Source: an uncultured Bacteroidales bacterium
Lineage (GTDB): Bacteria; Bacteroidota; Bacteroidia; Bacteroidales; P3
DNA length: 51,671 nt
Direction: 5' to 3'
NCBI GenBank assembly: GCA_944321735.1
Contig: CALUMK010000017.1
Coordinates: 1-51,671 of the forward strand
Part shown: positions 42,271 to 51,413 of the stretch, piece after piece
Layout: each line of letters opens with the position of its first letter
Numbering within the stretch: position 1 is the first letter of the stretch
Notes under the pieces: generated by a model
The model's database searches: none
Told to the model about the DNA's origin: nothing
What the model saw: the letters and a program-made list of their open reading frames with translations, nothing else
Program-made: the position numbers and the translations under genes

Positions 42271-44652
42271 CTATTCCGACCGCAAGCCCTCTACCGGATT
42301 CCGGCTGGCAAAACGAGCCACCTGAACCACCAAGCAGCCGTAAGCCAGCACGCAGACCACGAGAATCCCCGCCGCGAACATCCACCAAGGCATCCCCGCC
42401 TTGACCGAGAACTGCTGCAACCAGCGTTCCAACACAAAATAGGCCGCCAAAGCCCCAACCAGCACCGCCGGCAACGAAGTCCTGAGCGTATCTTTCCAGA
42501 AAAGGCCCAAGACACCTCCTTGCGAAGCCCCATGTATCCGCCTTACCGCAATCTCCTTCCTCCGCCGCGCCAACTCGTCGTTCAAATAGCCCAGCAATCC
42601 CAGCAAAGTTATCAAAAGGCAGACTATGCCACCCACTAAAATCTGGTTCCTGAACTGCACCACATCCCTATAAGACTCCACAATCTCGTCCCGGAACGAA
42701 TACAGTCTCACATTCCCGCCCGGCAACAGACGTTCCACCACTTCGCCGACCTTGGCCATCGCCTCCGCGTCCCGATGATGAAAAGCCACCAGCATATAAT
42801 TGAAAAGCCTCGGATCCCGACCATAGAACAAGACAGACGGCCTATCGTCTTCCGAACCGATGACCCCGACCCGCAAATCCTCATATACTCCGCAGATTTC
42901 AAAATACGACCCCATGCCCGAATGCTCCGTCACTCCGATGCGATGCCCGATCACGCCCCCCGGCCAATCCACCAAAGGCTTTATCTTTTCGGCAAAGGAT
43001 TTCGAGACCATGACCTCATCCGAATAACGGACACCTTCCCTAAAGGCTTTCCCCTCCACAATCTCCAATCCCGTCACATCGAAATAGGCATCGCCCGCAA
43101 AATAAAGGTCGCAGACATTGAACAAGATTTCCGTCGAACCCGGCATGAAGACATTGTTGCCGCTTGCCCCTTCAAAGAACAAGGAAGTGGACAGGGTAAC
43201 GCCTCTGACTTCAGGCAAGCGTTCCAGCTCCTGCGCCAAGCTCGTCCGGAAAGAGGTATCCACCGCGCTGACATTCAGATAGACCAAATTATCGTAATCG
43301 TAGCCCGGGTCGTTGTTCACCATTGCCCCGTACTGCCGGGAAACCCCGAGCAAAAGGCAAAGCACGAAAGCCGAAGCCGCGAACTGGAACACCAACAGCC
43401 CCGTTTTCCACGAACGCCGCCGGGAAGACAGGTTCCTGAACGCGCTCGCCACCGGCACTTTCCCCATGAAACGCGCCGGAAGAAAAGCGGACACTAAAAC
43501 CAACAACACGCAGACCAGCAGCAGGGACAGCCCGCCACGGGAAAAAAGCAAAGCCGTGACCGGCACATCCAGCATCTCTTCCACGATATTGCCGCAAGAG
43601 AGCACAATCAAGACGGCCAGAATCAAGGCGATGGACGTATGCAATGCCGTCTCGGCCAGCGACAAGCGCAGTATATCCTTGTTCCCCGCCCCGTAGCACT
43701 TCCTGACGGCGATTTCCCGGGTCCGGTTCAAAATGCCCGACACGCTGATCAGTCCGTAATTGAGCACGGACACCAACAGCAAGACCACCGCCATGAGCAG
43801 CAGCATACGGAACATGACCCGGACTTGATCCTGCATCATCACGTAATCCGTCAACGGCCACAGGCTATAGTGCATCATCAGGCCTTCCTGTTCCAGATTC
43901 TCGAAACCCACATGCCGGTCTATCATCTCGTCCAGCGCCGGAGACAAGGAAGACGGATCCACACCGGGCGACAAGCGGACAAAAGACTGGAAGCGTTCGC
44001 CACCGTTCCAATTGCTCAAAAGCCGCTGGAACAAAAGCGGCGTATGAATCGAAATCAGAATTTCCTGCGACAGGCTGGAATTCTCCGGCAAGTCCTCGAA
44101 CACGCCTTCCACCGTGAAACGATGCATAGGATACTCTTCCACATACAGTTGCTTGCCCATGACTTGGGATATGCCGCCCATCCTTTCGGCCATTTTCCGC
44201 GAAACCATCGCGCCCAAGGGATTGGAAAAAATCTTGCCCGGATCGCCTGCCAGAACCGGGGTCTTGAAAAGATCGAACCAAGTGGTATCGACCATGCCGA
44301 CCTCTTCTACCGAATAACGATTACCCTTCAAATCCATCACCGTCCCGTATTCCGGATAATACCCGACCAAGCGCGCATAGGTTTCCACGCCCGGTATCTC
44401 GGCCGCCATGCCCGGAGCCACCGCCCCGGAAGTAGTAAAAGACTCCCCATTCTCTTCTCCCACCGAGTAATCCATCCTGACCCGGTAGATATTCTCGCAA
44501 CCCGGATAAAACGTATCGTACGAACGCAAGAAGAACACCTTGGCCAATAGCAGCAAGCCCACTGCCAAGCCTACCGCCAAGGAGACAATCTTCAACACAT
44601 TGTGCTGTCCTTTCTTGAACAACGACCGGCATGCCAACACCAGATACCGCAT
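42271..44652 (-). CDS. ABC transporter permease, MacB/FtsX family (2)
   Basis: 793 residues with the same two-block FtsX architecture as the product of 38825-41179: first helix VSLAVGLAVGLLLLAKVFFL, then a periplasmic domain, then LLLMAVVLLLVSVLNYGLI and further helices, a second periplasmic domain, and a last helix block ending ARFASRNPVEGLRSE. The two proteins are clearly paralogous yet diverged, suggesting a heterodimeric permease sharing one ATPase. The start lies 13 bases after the adaptor stop, so they are transcribed together. Confidence 0.88.
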   Translation of the reverse strand: MRYLVLACRSLFKKGQHNVLKIVSLAVGLAVGLLLLAKVFFLRSYDTFYPGCENIYRVRMDYSVGEENGESFTTSGAVAPGMAAEIPGVETYARLVGYYPEYGTVMDLKGNRYSVEEVGMVDTTWFDLFKTPVLAGDPGKIFSNPLGAMVSRKMAERMGGISQVMGKQLYVEEYPMHRFTVEGVFEDLPENSSLSQEILISIHTPLLFQRLLSNWNGGERFQSFVRLSPGVDPSSLSPALDEMIDRHVGFENLEQEGLMMHYSLWPLTDYVMMQDQVRVMFRMLLLMAVVLLLVSVLNYGLISVSGILNRTREIAVRKCYGAGNKDILRLSLAETALHTSIALILAVLIVLSCGNIVEEMLDVPVTALLFSRGGLSLLLVCVLLVLVSAFLPARFMGKVPVASAFRNLSSRRRSWKTGLLVFQFAASAFVLCLLLGVSRQYGAMVNNDPGYDYDNLVYLNVSAVDTSFRTSLAQELERLPEVRGVTLSTSLFFEGASGNNVFMPGSTEILFNVCDLYFAGDAYFDVTGLEIVEGKAFREGVRYSDEVMVSKSFAEKIKPLVDWPGGVIGHRIGVTEHSGMGSYFEICGVYEDLRVGVIGSEDDRPSVLFYGRDPRLFNYMLVAFHHRDAEAMAKVGEVVERLLPGGNVRLYSFRDEIVESYRDVVQFRNQILVGGIVCLLITLLGLLGYLNDELARRRKEIAVRRIHGASQGGVLGLFWKDTLRTSLPAVLVGALAAYFVLERWLQQFSVKAGMPWWMFAAGILVVCVLAYGCLVVQVARFASRNPVEGLRSE

Positions 44653-44665
44653 AAGTCCCTTGTTT

Positions 44666-45916
44666 TTATTCCAATATCAAAACATCATTCTCTCTAAACC
44701 CCTCATACCCAGACACAATCACCCTCTCCCCCGGTGCCAAGCCGTCCAGAACCTCGTAATACTGCGGGTTCTGCCGCCCGATCCGGATAGACCGCTTGTA
44801 GGCCCGTTTCCCCTCCGAATCCAAAACGTAAATCCAGCTGCCGCCCGTGGTCTGGAAGAAAGTCCCCCTCGGAATCAGCACGCTCTCCGAGCTTTGGCCA
44901 AGCTCCAAATTGATATAATACGTCTGCCCGCTGCGGATGTTCTCCGGCCTTTCGCCCTTGAACACGAAATCGGTCTTGAACTTGCCGTCCCGCACTTCCG
45001 GATAAACCTTGCGCACCGCCAGATCGAACTGTCCGCCCTGCCGCTCGAAGGTGGCCGGCAAGCCCGCATGCACCCGGTCGATATAATGCTCGTCGATGGA
45101 GGCCTGAATCTTGAAGTCCGACAAATCGTTGATTTGCCCTATTTTCTGCCCGGAGCTGACGCTTTGCCCTAATTCCACGTCCAGCAAGCCTAGCTCCCCG
45201 TCAATCTGCGAACGAATCTCCAACTTGTCTTTCCTGGCCCTGACCAGTTTCAGATTGCGCCGCATACTGGCCAAGTTGCTTTCCAATTCCGCCATCTGGA
45301 AAGTCCGCGACAAGGAATCCTGCTTGAGCCGCTGATCCACCAAATCGTACTGACGCACGGCCAAATCGTAATCCTCCCAAGCCTTGATATAGTCTTCCTT
45401 GGCCACCAAATCCTCCTCGTACAAGCGTTTCTGCTGCTCGTAAGCCCGCTTGTAACGTCCCACCTGCATGTCCAACTGCAACAGCTCGCCCATATTGTTC
45501 AGGCGATCCTGCTCCAAAGTCACCTGGGTGTTGCGCAGGAAATTCTGCTTCTCGGCCAGCTGGGCTTCGGCATCCAGAATCTGCAAATCCAAATCCGAAT
45601 TGCTCAGACGCACAATCACATCCCCTTTCTTCACATGCGCTCCTTCTTCCACCACTTTCTCTTTCACGATGCCGCCTTCTTCAGGGCTTATCTGCACCAC
45701 CTCTATCGGCTGCACCTGGCCGTCCACCCGCACGTAATCATTGAACTGGCCTTCCTGCACTTCCACAATCGTGATTCCCCGGCGTTCCACCCGCAAAGTG
45801 GAGGCATGGTTGCCGAAAACAATCCACAGCAGCAAAGCCAGCACCACAACGCCTCCCGCCACATACGGGATATGTTTTTTCCGAATCCCTTTCTTTTTTT
45901 CAATCGCGATATCCAT
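44666..45916 (-). CDS. HlyD/MacA-type periplasmic adaptor
   Basis: 416 residues. One N-terminal membrane helix (HIPYVAGGVVVLALLLWIVFG) is followed by a lipoyl-like half (DGQVQPIEVVQISPEEGGIV, VVEEGAHVKKGDVIVRL), a long alpha-helical hairpin (about 105-225, Gln/Leu-rich), the second lipoyl half (RSQIDGELGLLDVELGQSVS) and beta-barrel/membrane-proximal domains (VLIPRGTFFQ). It links the inner-membrane ABC permeases to the TolC channel encoded upstream. Confidence 0.92.
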   Translation of the reverse strand: MDIAIEKKKGIRKKHIPYVAGGVVVLALLLWIVFGNHASTLRVERRGITIVEVQEGQFNDYVRVDGQVQPIEVVQISPEEGGIVKEKVVEEGAHVKKGDVIVRLSNSDLDLQILDAEAQLAEKQNFLRNTQVTLEQDRLNNMGELLQLDMQVGRYKRAYEQQKRLYEEDLVAKEDYIKAWEDYDLAVRQYDLVDQRLKQDSLSRTFQMAELESNLASMRRNLKLVRARKDKLEIRSQIDGELGLLDVELGQSVSSGQKIGQINDLSDFKIQASIDEHYIDRVHAGLPATFERQGGQFDLAVRKVYPEVRDGKFKTDFVFKGERPENIRSGQTYYINLELGQSSESVLIPRGTFFQTTGGSWIYVLDSEGKRAYKRSIRIGRQNPQYYEVLDGLAPGERVIVSGYEGFRENDVLILE

Positions 45917-46131
45917 AGTATCTTGGTTTTATACAATCTTCATTTTTTCCTGCCGAAAACCCATCGGTATGGCCAATGCCACATTCCCATTTTCAAACCG
46001 ATTCACACCATCAGACTTCACTGAATCTGCAATCCTCTCACATCCAGGCCGTCAAATCCCATCTTTTCCTCTTTCGGTTTCGGCAGCCCCCAATCAATCC
46101 TTTTCTCTCCAAAAACATCTGCCAGCCCAGC

Positions 46132-46156
46132 GGCGTGTCAGAACGGGCAAGATGCG
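46132..46156 (+). repeat. Solo copy of the GGCGTGTCAGAACGGGCAAG repeat
   Basis: The same motif occurs at 14951 and several times after 51440. Here it lies just past the tolC stop, within the 250-base adaptor/tolC gap. Confidence 0.6.
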
Positions 46157-46166
46157 GATGTTGAGT

Positions 46167-47696
46167 TTAATAAAGAGGCCGACCCCGATAATAATCCACC
46201 GTCCTCAACCTCATCAAATACAGCAGAATCCGCTGCAAGTAATCCGCCCTCGACTGCAAGAGCGTATTCGCGCTGGTCTGCACATCGAGCGGACTCATCA
46301 AGCCTTCCTCGTACTTGCGCAGGGTCAGCCGGTAAGAAATCGAATCGCTCTCCACCTTGGCCTTCATCTGCACCGCCTCCTTGGCATAGCCATTGCAATC
46401 CATGATGGCCCGCGTCACCGCATCGTGCAGCTGCCGCAAAGCCTCGTCCTGGCTCTCCCGGGCTATCATCATGTCGTTCTTGGCCTTGCGCAAAGCCGTG
46501 TTGCTGTACAAACCCGAAAAGATAGGAATACTCATCGACACCGACACATAGCCCCCCCAATTGTTCCTGAACTGGTCGTCGAAGCGCATCAGACGGTTGT
46601 TCACATCCCGCAAGCCGCCGATATAACTGGTGTTCAGCCCGCCGCTCACCAAAATGGACGGCATCATGGCCCCGATGCTCATCTTATAGCTCAGCTGCGC
46701 CGCCCGGAACTGGTAGCGAGCCTGCAAAGCCTGCGGATTGGTTTCCCTCGCTGCCTCGAACAGCAAATCAGGGTTATCCAGAACCGGTGCCAAGTCCAGA
46801 TAAGGGAAAACGCTGTCCAAAACCAAAGGTTTGTCCAAAGGAAAGTTCATCACTTGCTTCAAGGTCAGCAGCGAAGTATTGTAAAGGTTCTGCTGGGAAG
46901 TCAGCTGATAGTCGGCAGTGGCCACCTGGCTCCGGAACTGCGCCACATCCGCCTTGCCTTTCAAGCCCAAAGCCTCTTCCTGTTCCGTCTTGTAAAGATT
47001 GCGGCGGCTGTCCTCCAGGTTCTGCTCGGAAAGCCGTACCGTCTCCCGGTAATAGACCACATCCACAAAGGCTTGCATCGCGTTCATCGCTGCCTCGTCC
47101 TTGAGGCGGGCTATGTCGTTCTGCCCCATCTTGAGGTTGGAAGCCGCCAGCATCCACTGCTTCACGTACTGCCCCCCGGCAAACAAAGGCATCGATGCAC
47201 TCAAATCGTAATTATTGGCAAAACTCTGCTGGGTCGTGTAGGTGTTGGTATTCGGGTCGATGGAACGCCCCCAGTTCATCGTCCCGCCGATGCCCGCGCT
47301 CAGGCTCGGGAAAAACGAGGCAATGGCCCGGTCGCGATCGGCCTTGTACGAATTGGTCTCGTACATCTGCTTCCTCACCGCGTAGGAATGTTCCGCCGCG
47401 TAGCGCATGCAATCGGCCATCGACCAGATTTTCAACGTATCCGCTTCTTCATTGCTTGCCCTTTCTTTTTTGGCGATGCCAACTTCTGCGATGCCGGCCG
47501 ATGCCGAGAATCCGTCAGACTCGCTCTCCGAGACCACTACGCAATTTTCCAAAGCTTTGGCCTCCATAGCCGGTCTTTCCAATCCGACATGCAGCCCTAC
47601 CGACTCAAGACGACCTGCCTGTTTCCAGGCAGGCTCGCTCGCCTTGAGTGGAACAAAAAAAAGAATAACACAAATCACGCTGCTTATCCTGAACAC
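46167..47696 (-). CDS. TolC-family outer membrane efflux protein
   Basis: About 509 residues if translation starts at the GTG at 47696, which directly precedes a signal peptide (FRISSVICVILFFVPLKASE). The frame is open upstream to 47867 but would place 57 extra residues before the signal. The mature part has the two-fold repeated helical pattern of TolC: WSMADCMRYAAEHSYAVRKQ, SFFPSLSAGIGG, SASMPLFAGG, then SVSMSIPIFSGLYSNTALRKA. The proposed GTG lies in a solo MITE-end motif (47694-47719), so the original start region may have been altered. It is the first gene of the export operon behind a sigma-54 promoter. Confidence 0.88.
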   Translation of the reverse strand: MFRISSVICVILFFVPLKASEPAWKQAGRLESVGLHVGLERPAMEAKALENCVVVSESESDGFSASAGIAEVGIAKKERASNEEADTLKIWSMADCMRYAAEHSYAVRKQMYETNSYKADRDRAIASFFPSLSAGIGGTMNWGRSIDPNTNTYTTQQSFANNYDLSASMPLFAGGQYVKQWMLAASNLKMGQNDIARLKDEAAMNAMQAFVDVVYYRETVRLSEQNLEDSRRNLYKTEQEEALGLKGKADVAQFRSQVATADYQLTSQQNLYNTSLLTLKQVMNFPLDKPLVLDSVFPYLDLAPVLDNPDLLFEAARETNPQALQARYQFRAAQLSYKMSIGAMMPSILVSGGLNTSYIGGLRDVNNRLMRFDDQFRNNWGGYVSVSMSIPIFSGLYSNTALRKAKNDMMIARESQDEALRQLHDAVTRAIMDCNGYAKEAVQMKAKVESDSISYRLTLRKYEEGLMSPLDVQTSANTLLQSRADYLQRILLYLMRLRTVDYYRGRPLY

Positions 47697-47719
47697 AAAT
47701 CGGCCATTAGACTTTGGGA
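47694..47719 (+). repeat. Solo MITE-end motif at the tolC start
   Basis: CACAAATCGGCCATTAGACT resembles the MITE terminus CCCAAATCGGTCATTAGACT with two changes, followed by the usual TTTGGGA. It overlaps the likely tolC start codon. Confidence 0.6.
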
Positions 47720-47938
47720 GAAAGAAATAGCTTACGCCTGATTGCCCACATGGCCTGCGCTGCGCCTGCCCTTGCTGAAAAGAGGTTTTCCGCTCGAATC
47801 CAAAACTCTCGGAATCCGGTTTGCAGAACCTACCCGAAATATGTCCGTCCTTTTCCATCCTTTTCACTTTGTGGAGAACGCCGGAACCTTCATGAATGCC
47901 CGGTTTCCTGCCGTTCCCATGTTACGCGCCCCATTTAT

Positions 47939-47955
47939 AGCAAGAACCGTGCCAA
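47939..47955 (-). promoter_or_regulatory. Sigma-54 promoter of the export operon
   Basis: On the minus strand TTGGCACGGTTCTTGCT fits the -24/-12 consensus YTGGCACGrNNNTTGCW at every position. Transcription would begin near 47929 and read into tolC, the adaptor gene and the ABC genes. Confidence 0.85.
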
Positions 47956-48007
47956 ATAAACCAACTTATTGATAATCAATATTGCTATTTTCCAGAAAAA
48001 CGCAAAA

Positions 48008-48048
48008 GTGTAACAAAATGGAACACTCGCTGTAACACAAGTGTTACA
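48008..48048. promoter_or_regulatory. Candidate enhancer-binding sites upstream of the sigma-54 promoter
   Basis: TGTAACACAAGTGTTACA (48031-48048) is a perfect 8-2-8 palindrome centred about 110 bases upstream of the predicted start. A weaker copy, GTGTAAC with GAACAC (48008-48026), is centred about 88 bases upstream. Position and symmetry fit sites for an NtrC-type activator, presumably the partner of the kinase at 49969-51279. Confidence 0.65.
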
Positions 48049-48055
48049 GTTCGGG

Positions 48056-48104
48056 CAAAAAAAGGAGGCTTGACCGGAATTCTCAAACTCCCATCAAGCC
48101 TCCT
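48056..48104 (-). terminator. Intrinsic terminator of the AAA-ATPase gene
   Basis: Read on the minus strand, AGGAGGCTTGA pairs with TCAAGCCTCCT (48094-48104 with 48063-48073) and runs into seven T residues, 25 bases past the stop. It separates this gene from the tolC promoter region. Confidence 0.88.
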
Positions 48105-48128
48105 GTCCGCAGTGACGGAATGGCCAAA

Positions 48129-49883
48129 TCAACGCACGTCCCTTGCGGCGGTTTCCTCGCAGACGGCCATCTCCGCTCCTCTGAACACCACCTTCAGCAG
48201 GTGCAGCCGCGTCCCAGCGCAAAGGCGTTCCACCACCTTGTCATAGCTGTATCTTTCCAACTGAGCGTCCGCCTCCCGACTCTTGGCCTCCAGCTCGGCA
48301 TCGCCCGCCGAGGGCTTCACGTACTTCAATTCCAGAATGTAGCTGTGCGCCACTTCCGGGAAACGCTGCTTGTCCGGCAACAGCAAAAAATCGCTATAGC
48401 CATAGTTCAGCTCGATTTCCGGCTCCACCAAGTACAAATTGTTCAGGGCCAAATACGCCTTGAAGAAACCTTGCAGATTGTGTTCGCCCAGGATGCTGTC
48501 CCGCACCGAGGAATTGGCCTTGTACGCCTCCGCAATCTGGCACACCAGCGGTTTCCAATCCCCGCTCTCGGCTATCGCCCGCATATTTCGTTGCAAGCCT
48601 ATCAAATCCACCTCCGCGCTTTTCCGGTAATAGTCCCGCATGAAACCCCAATACTGTTCCTTCACGCAAAGGTTGGGTATCACCATCTTCAGATTGCCCC
48701 ACTCCATGCTGCCCATCGTCAGCAAACCGTAATAATAGAGCAGGCTCCGGAAGTTGTCCTCCTCGGTCACGTATTCGGCCGGGAACGAGGTCCTCAATGT
48801 CATCGTCAGCGAACCCGTAGCCGCTATCTCCTCAATCACGCTCATCCGGTCCTCCCGCTTGTTGCCCCGGTCTATGTCCGCCAGCATCTTCAATTTCTTG
48901 TAGTCCGTCCGGATGTTCTTGTCCACCATTTCCTTGGGCGGATGCCCGAACGACACCTGATGCCGCAGATAGTAGTACACCATGTCGCAATTGTACAGCC
49001 GGTCTTCTCCCAGACATTCTTCGGCAAAACAGTAGTTGTTGTACCAAGGCTTCATCTCCGCCATCATCCCCTCGATGTCCGCCTCCGCCCTCAGCTTGCC
49101 ATGCGCCTGGTAATACCGGAACATCTCCCGCACCTCGCTCTCCGAAAAGCCTAACATGTGGTTGAACCTCGGATCCTGCGAAATGTTCCAGTCGATATTG
49201 TAGCCGCTCGACAGGTCGTCCAGGGTCACCGGCGACACCCCGATCAGGAACACCCGGCTGAACATCACCTTGAATATCTTGAAATATTCCCGGTAGAAAC
49301 CGCTGGCGTGCGTCAGCTTCCGGAACATCTCCGTCCCCCCGTCGCTCAGTATCACGTTGGTGAAGTTGTCGTACTCGTCGATAATCAGGTACAAAGGGTA
49401 ACCTTTCTCATGCGCCTGCAAATTGATGTAGTTGAGCTTGTCGCTAGCCGTCTCGAAGCCTTTCACTTTCCCAGCAAAGCCCTCCCCGTAATACTTGGCA
49501 TAGGTGTCAGCGAACAAATCCAAAACCATCCCGCAATAGGAATTGAAACGGCGGCTCAAATCCGCCATGCCGTCCCCCACCCCGATCAGCGAGAAATCGA
49601 AATACACAATCTGGAACGCATTCTTCAAGGGCGTGGGATGCTCATGGATCCACAATCCCTCGAACAAGGCATCGAAACTGTCCGCCCTGGCGATATCGTA
49701 ATACGCCCGCAGCATGCTCACGAACACGCTCTTGCCAAACCGCCGGGGCCGTATCAGGAACAAATACTTGTTCATCTCCTCTATCGCCGGCAAGTACATC
49801 GTCTTGTCCACATAATAAAAATCCTCTCTCCGCACCTCCTCGAAACTCGCCACCCCGTAAGGAATCCCTTTCACCTTGTCCAT
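48129..49883 (-). CDS. AAA-ATPase-like/PD-(D/E)XK nuclease family protein
   Basis: 584 residues of the PF09820 plus PF08011 type, common in multiple copies in Bacteroidota. N-terminal IPYGVASFEEVRREDFYYVD and YLFLIRPRRFGKSVFVSML (degenerate Walker A, RRFGKS) are followed by LYLIIDEYDNF (Walker B). The C-terminal nuclease-like part has NYGYSDFLLLPD and YILELKYVKPS, the D...ExK of the PD-(D/E)XK fold. The biological role is unresolved; it is often regarded as mobile or defence-linked. It has its own promoter and terminator and sits between the kinase gene and the operon it probably controls, as if inserted. Confidence 0.9.
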   Translation of the reverse strand: MDKVKGIPYGVASFEEVRREDFYYVDKTMYLPAIEEMNKYLFLIRPRRFGKSVFVSMLRAYYDIARADSFDALFEGLWIHEHPTPLKNAFQIVYFDFSLIGVGDGMADLSRRFNSYCGMVLDLFADTYAKYYGEGFAGKVKGFETASDKLNYINLQAHEKGYPLYLIIDEYDNFTNVILSDGGTEMFRKLTHASGFYREYFKIFKVMFSRVFLIGVSPVTLDDLSSGYNIDWNISQDPRFNHMLGFSESEVREMFRYYQAHGKLRAEADIEGMMAEMKPWYNNYCFAEECLGEDRLYNCDMVYYYLRHQVSFGHPPKEMVDKNIRTDYKKLKMLADIDRGNKREDRMSVIEEIAATGSLTMTLRTSFPAEYVTEEDNFRSLLYYYGLLTMGSMEWGNLKMVIPNLCVKEQYWGFMRDYYRKSAEVDLIGLQRNMRAIAESGDWKPLVCQIAEAYKANSSVRDSILGEHNLQGFFKAYLALNNLYLVEPEIELNYGYSDFLLLPDKQRFPEVAHSYILELKYVKPSAGDAELEAKSREADAQLERYSYDKVVERLCAGTRLHLLKVVFRGAEMAVCEETAARDVR

Positions 49884-49928
49884 GTTGTTTATTTTTTGGA
49901 TTCAACCAAATGCAAAAGCATAACATTA

Positions 49929-49936
49929 CAAAAATA
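49929..49936 (-). promoter_or_regulatory. -7 element of the AAA-ATPase gene
   Basis: TATTTTTG on the minus strand, 45 bases upstream of the start, in the 85-base gap after the kinase gene. No clear -33 TTTG. Confidence 0.45.
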
Positions 49937-49968
49937 CAATTTCCCTGCAAGAAAAACAGCATCACCGA

Positions 49969-51279
49969 TTACATGAACCTCAGCGTGAAAGTGGTGCGGC
50001 CGGGTTCGGAACGGAGCGTAATCGAGCCGCCGGAAAGACGCATCAGCTGGCGGGAAACGGCCAGACCGATGCCGGTTCCTTCTCTCTTGGTGGTGAAAAA
50101 CGGCATGAAAATCTCCTCGGCCAAATCAGCCGGAATGACCGGGCCGTTATTGGACACCTCTATCACCACCGCTTCCTGCTCGTCCACGTAGGCCGACAAG
50201 GAAACCAGGCCGTCCTGACGTTCCGTCCCGATGGCCTGCTGGGCGTTCTTCAGGAGGTTCACCACCACCTGGCTCACCAACCGCTCGTCGGCATACAGCA
50301 GCAAATCGTCCGGCTCCACATTCAATTCCATCCGGGTGGAAGGATTGAGGTCCTGATGACGAGCCAATTCCATCATCCGCATCAAAAAGCCCTTTACATA
50401 AAACAAAGCCGGTTCAGGCACAGGAAGATGCGTGAACTTGCGATAGGAGGACACAAACGAAATCAAACCCTTGCCGGTAGTGCAAATCGTTTCCAATCCC
50501 TGCCGCATCCCTGTTTCCGATTCCGGGCAACGGTCCAGCAAGGTATTGCCCAAGGAGACAATCGGGGTCACCGAATTCATGATTTCGTGGGTCAGCACCC
50601 GCGTGAGCCGAATCCAGGCATCGATTTCCCGTTCATCCAACTCGCTCTCGATGTCGTTCAATGCCAAGATGCGCAAAGCCCCCTGCGGCATGTCCACCAC
50701 CGAAAGACGGATGGAGAGTTCCACTTTGCCGCGCTCGTTCTGGAAAGACACCGTCTGCTTGCTGCCGGGAGTCAAGCCCCGAATTACCTTGGCCAGATTC
50801 TCGTCCGCCTTAGAGAGGTCAGCCAATTGCCGCGGACGTTCCAAGCCCAGCAAACGCGCCGCCTCCCGGTTGCTTTGCACCACTCTTTCGTTGGCATCCA
50901 GCACCAAGACTCCGGTCTTGACCGATTGCAGCACATGCTCGTAGAAAATCTCCCGTTGCCGGGCCGAAAGCTTGGCCGCCGAAAGAATCTGCAAGATCCG
51001 GTTCAAAGCGGCATTGATGGCTTTGGCATAGAGGTCTCCCCGCTGGGTCGGAAAACGGAAAGCGTAGTCCTCGTTATCCACTGCGTCCACCATCAGCCGC
51101 AGCTTCTCCCGGCCGGCGACATAGAGCTTGCACAACCAGACCCCATGCCAGGCCAAGAGGAATGCCGCCACGCCTGCCAGCGCCCAGCAACGATACGACA
51201 AGGCCAAGGCGAGACCGGCCGATGCCAGCACCACCCATGTCAAATCATACCAGAACTTATCCCTCAATCGGCTTTTCAT
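49969..51279 (-). CDS. Sensor histidine kinase, NtrY/AtoS-like
   Basis: 436 residues. Two N-terminal membrane helices (about 12-28 and 32-52), a HAMP/PAS-like region with VKTGVLVLDANERVVQSNRE, the phosphoacceptor H231 in VLTHEIMNSVTPIVSL, the N-box NLLKNAQQA, FFTTKREGTGIGLAVSRQL and a C-terminal ATPase end. Kinases of this kind usually pair with sigma-54-dependent response regulators, and a sigma-54 promoter controls the export operon downstream. No response regulator gene lies inside the window; it may be just past 51671. Confidence 0.92.
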   Translation of the reverse strand: MKSRLRDKFWYDLTWVVLASAGLALALSYRCWALAGVAAFLLAWHGVWLCKLYVAGREKLRLMVDAVDNEDYAFRFPTQRGDLYAKAINAALNRILQILSAAKLSARQREIFYEHVLQSVKTGVLVLDANERVVQSNREAARLLGLERPRQLADLSKADENLAKVIRGLTPGSKQTVSFQNERGKVELSIRLSVVDMPQGALRILALNDIESELDEREIDAWIRLTRVLTHEIMNSVTPIVSLGNTLLDRCPESETGMRQGLETICTTGKGLISFVSSYRKFTHLPVPEPALFYVKGFLMRMMELARHQDLNPSTRMELNVEPDDLLLYADERLVSQVVVNLLKNAQQAIGTERQDGLVSLSAYVDEQEAVVIEVSNNGPVIPADLAEEIFMPFFTTKREGTGIGLAVSRQLMRLSGGSITLRSEPGRTTFTLRFM

Positions 51280-51413
51280 CTATCTATCAATAATCCCTAT
51301 CGCGCGAACCGCTTCCATCTCGTGGTATATCCGCGCAATCGGCCTCTGACCTTACACAGCAATCGCGGTGTATAAAAATGGGCGTTTTGCAATGGCAACC
51401 GCAGCCTACCGCC

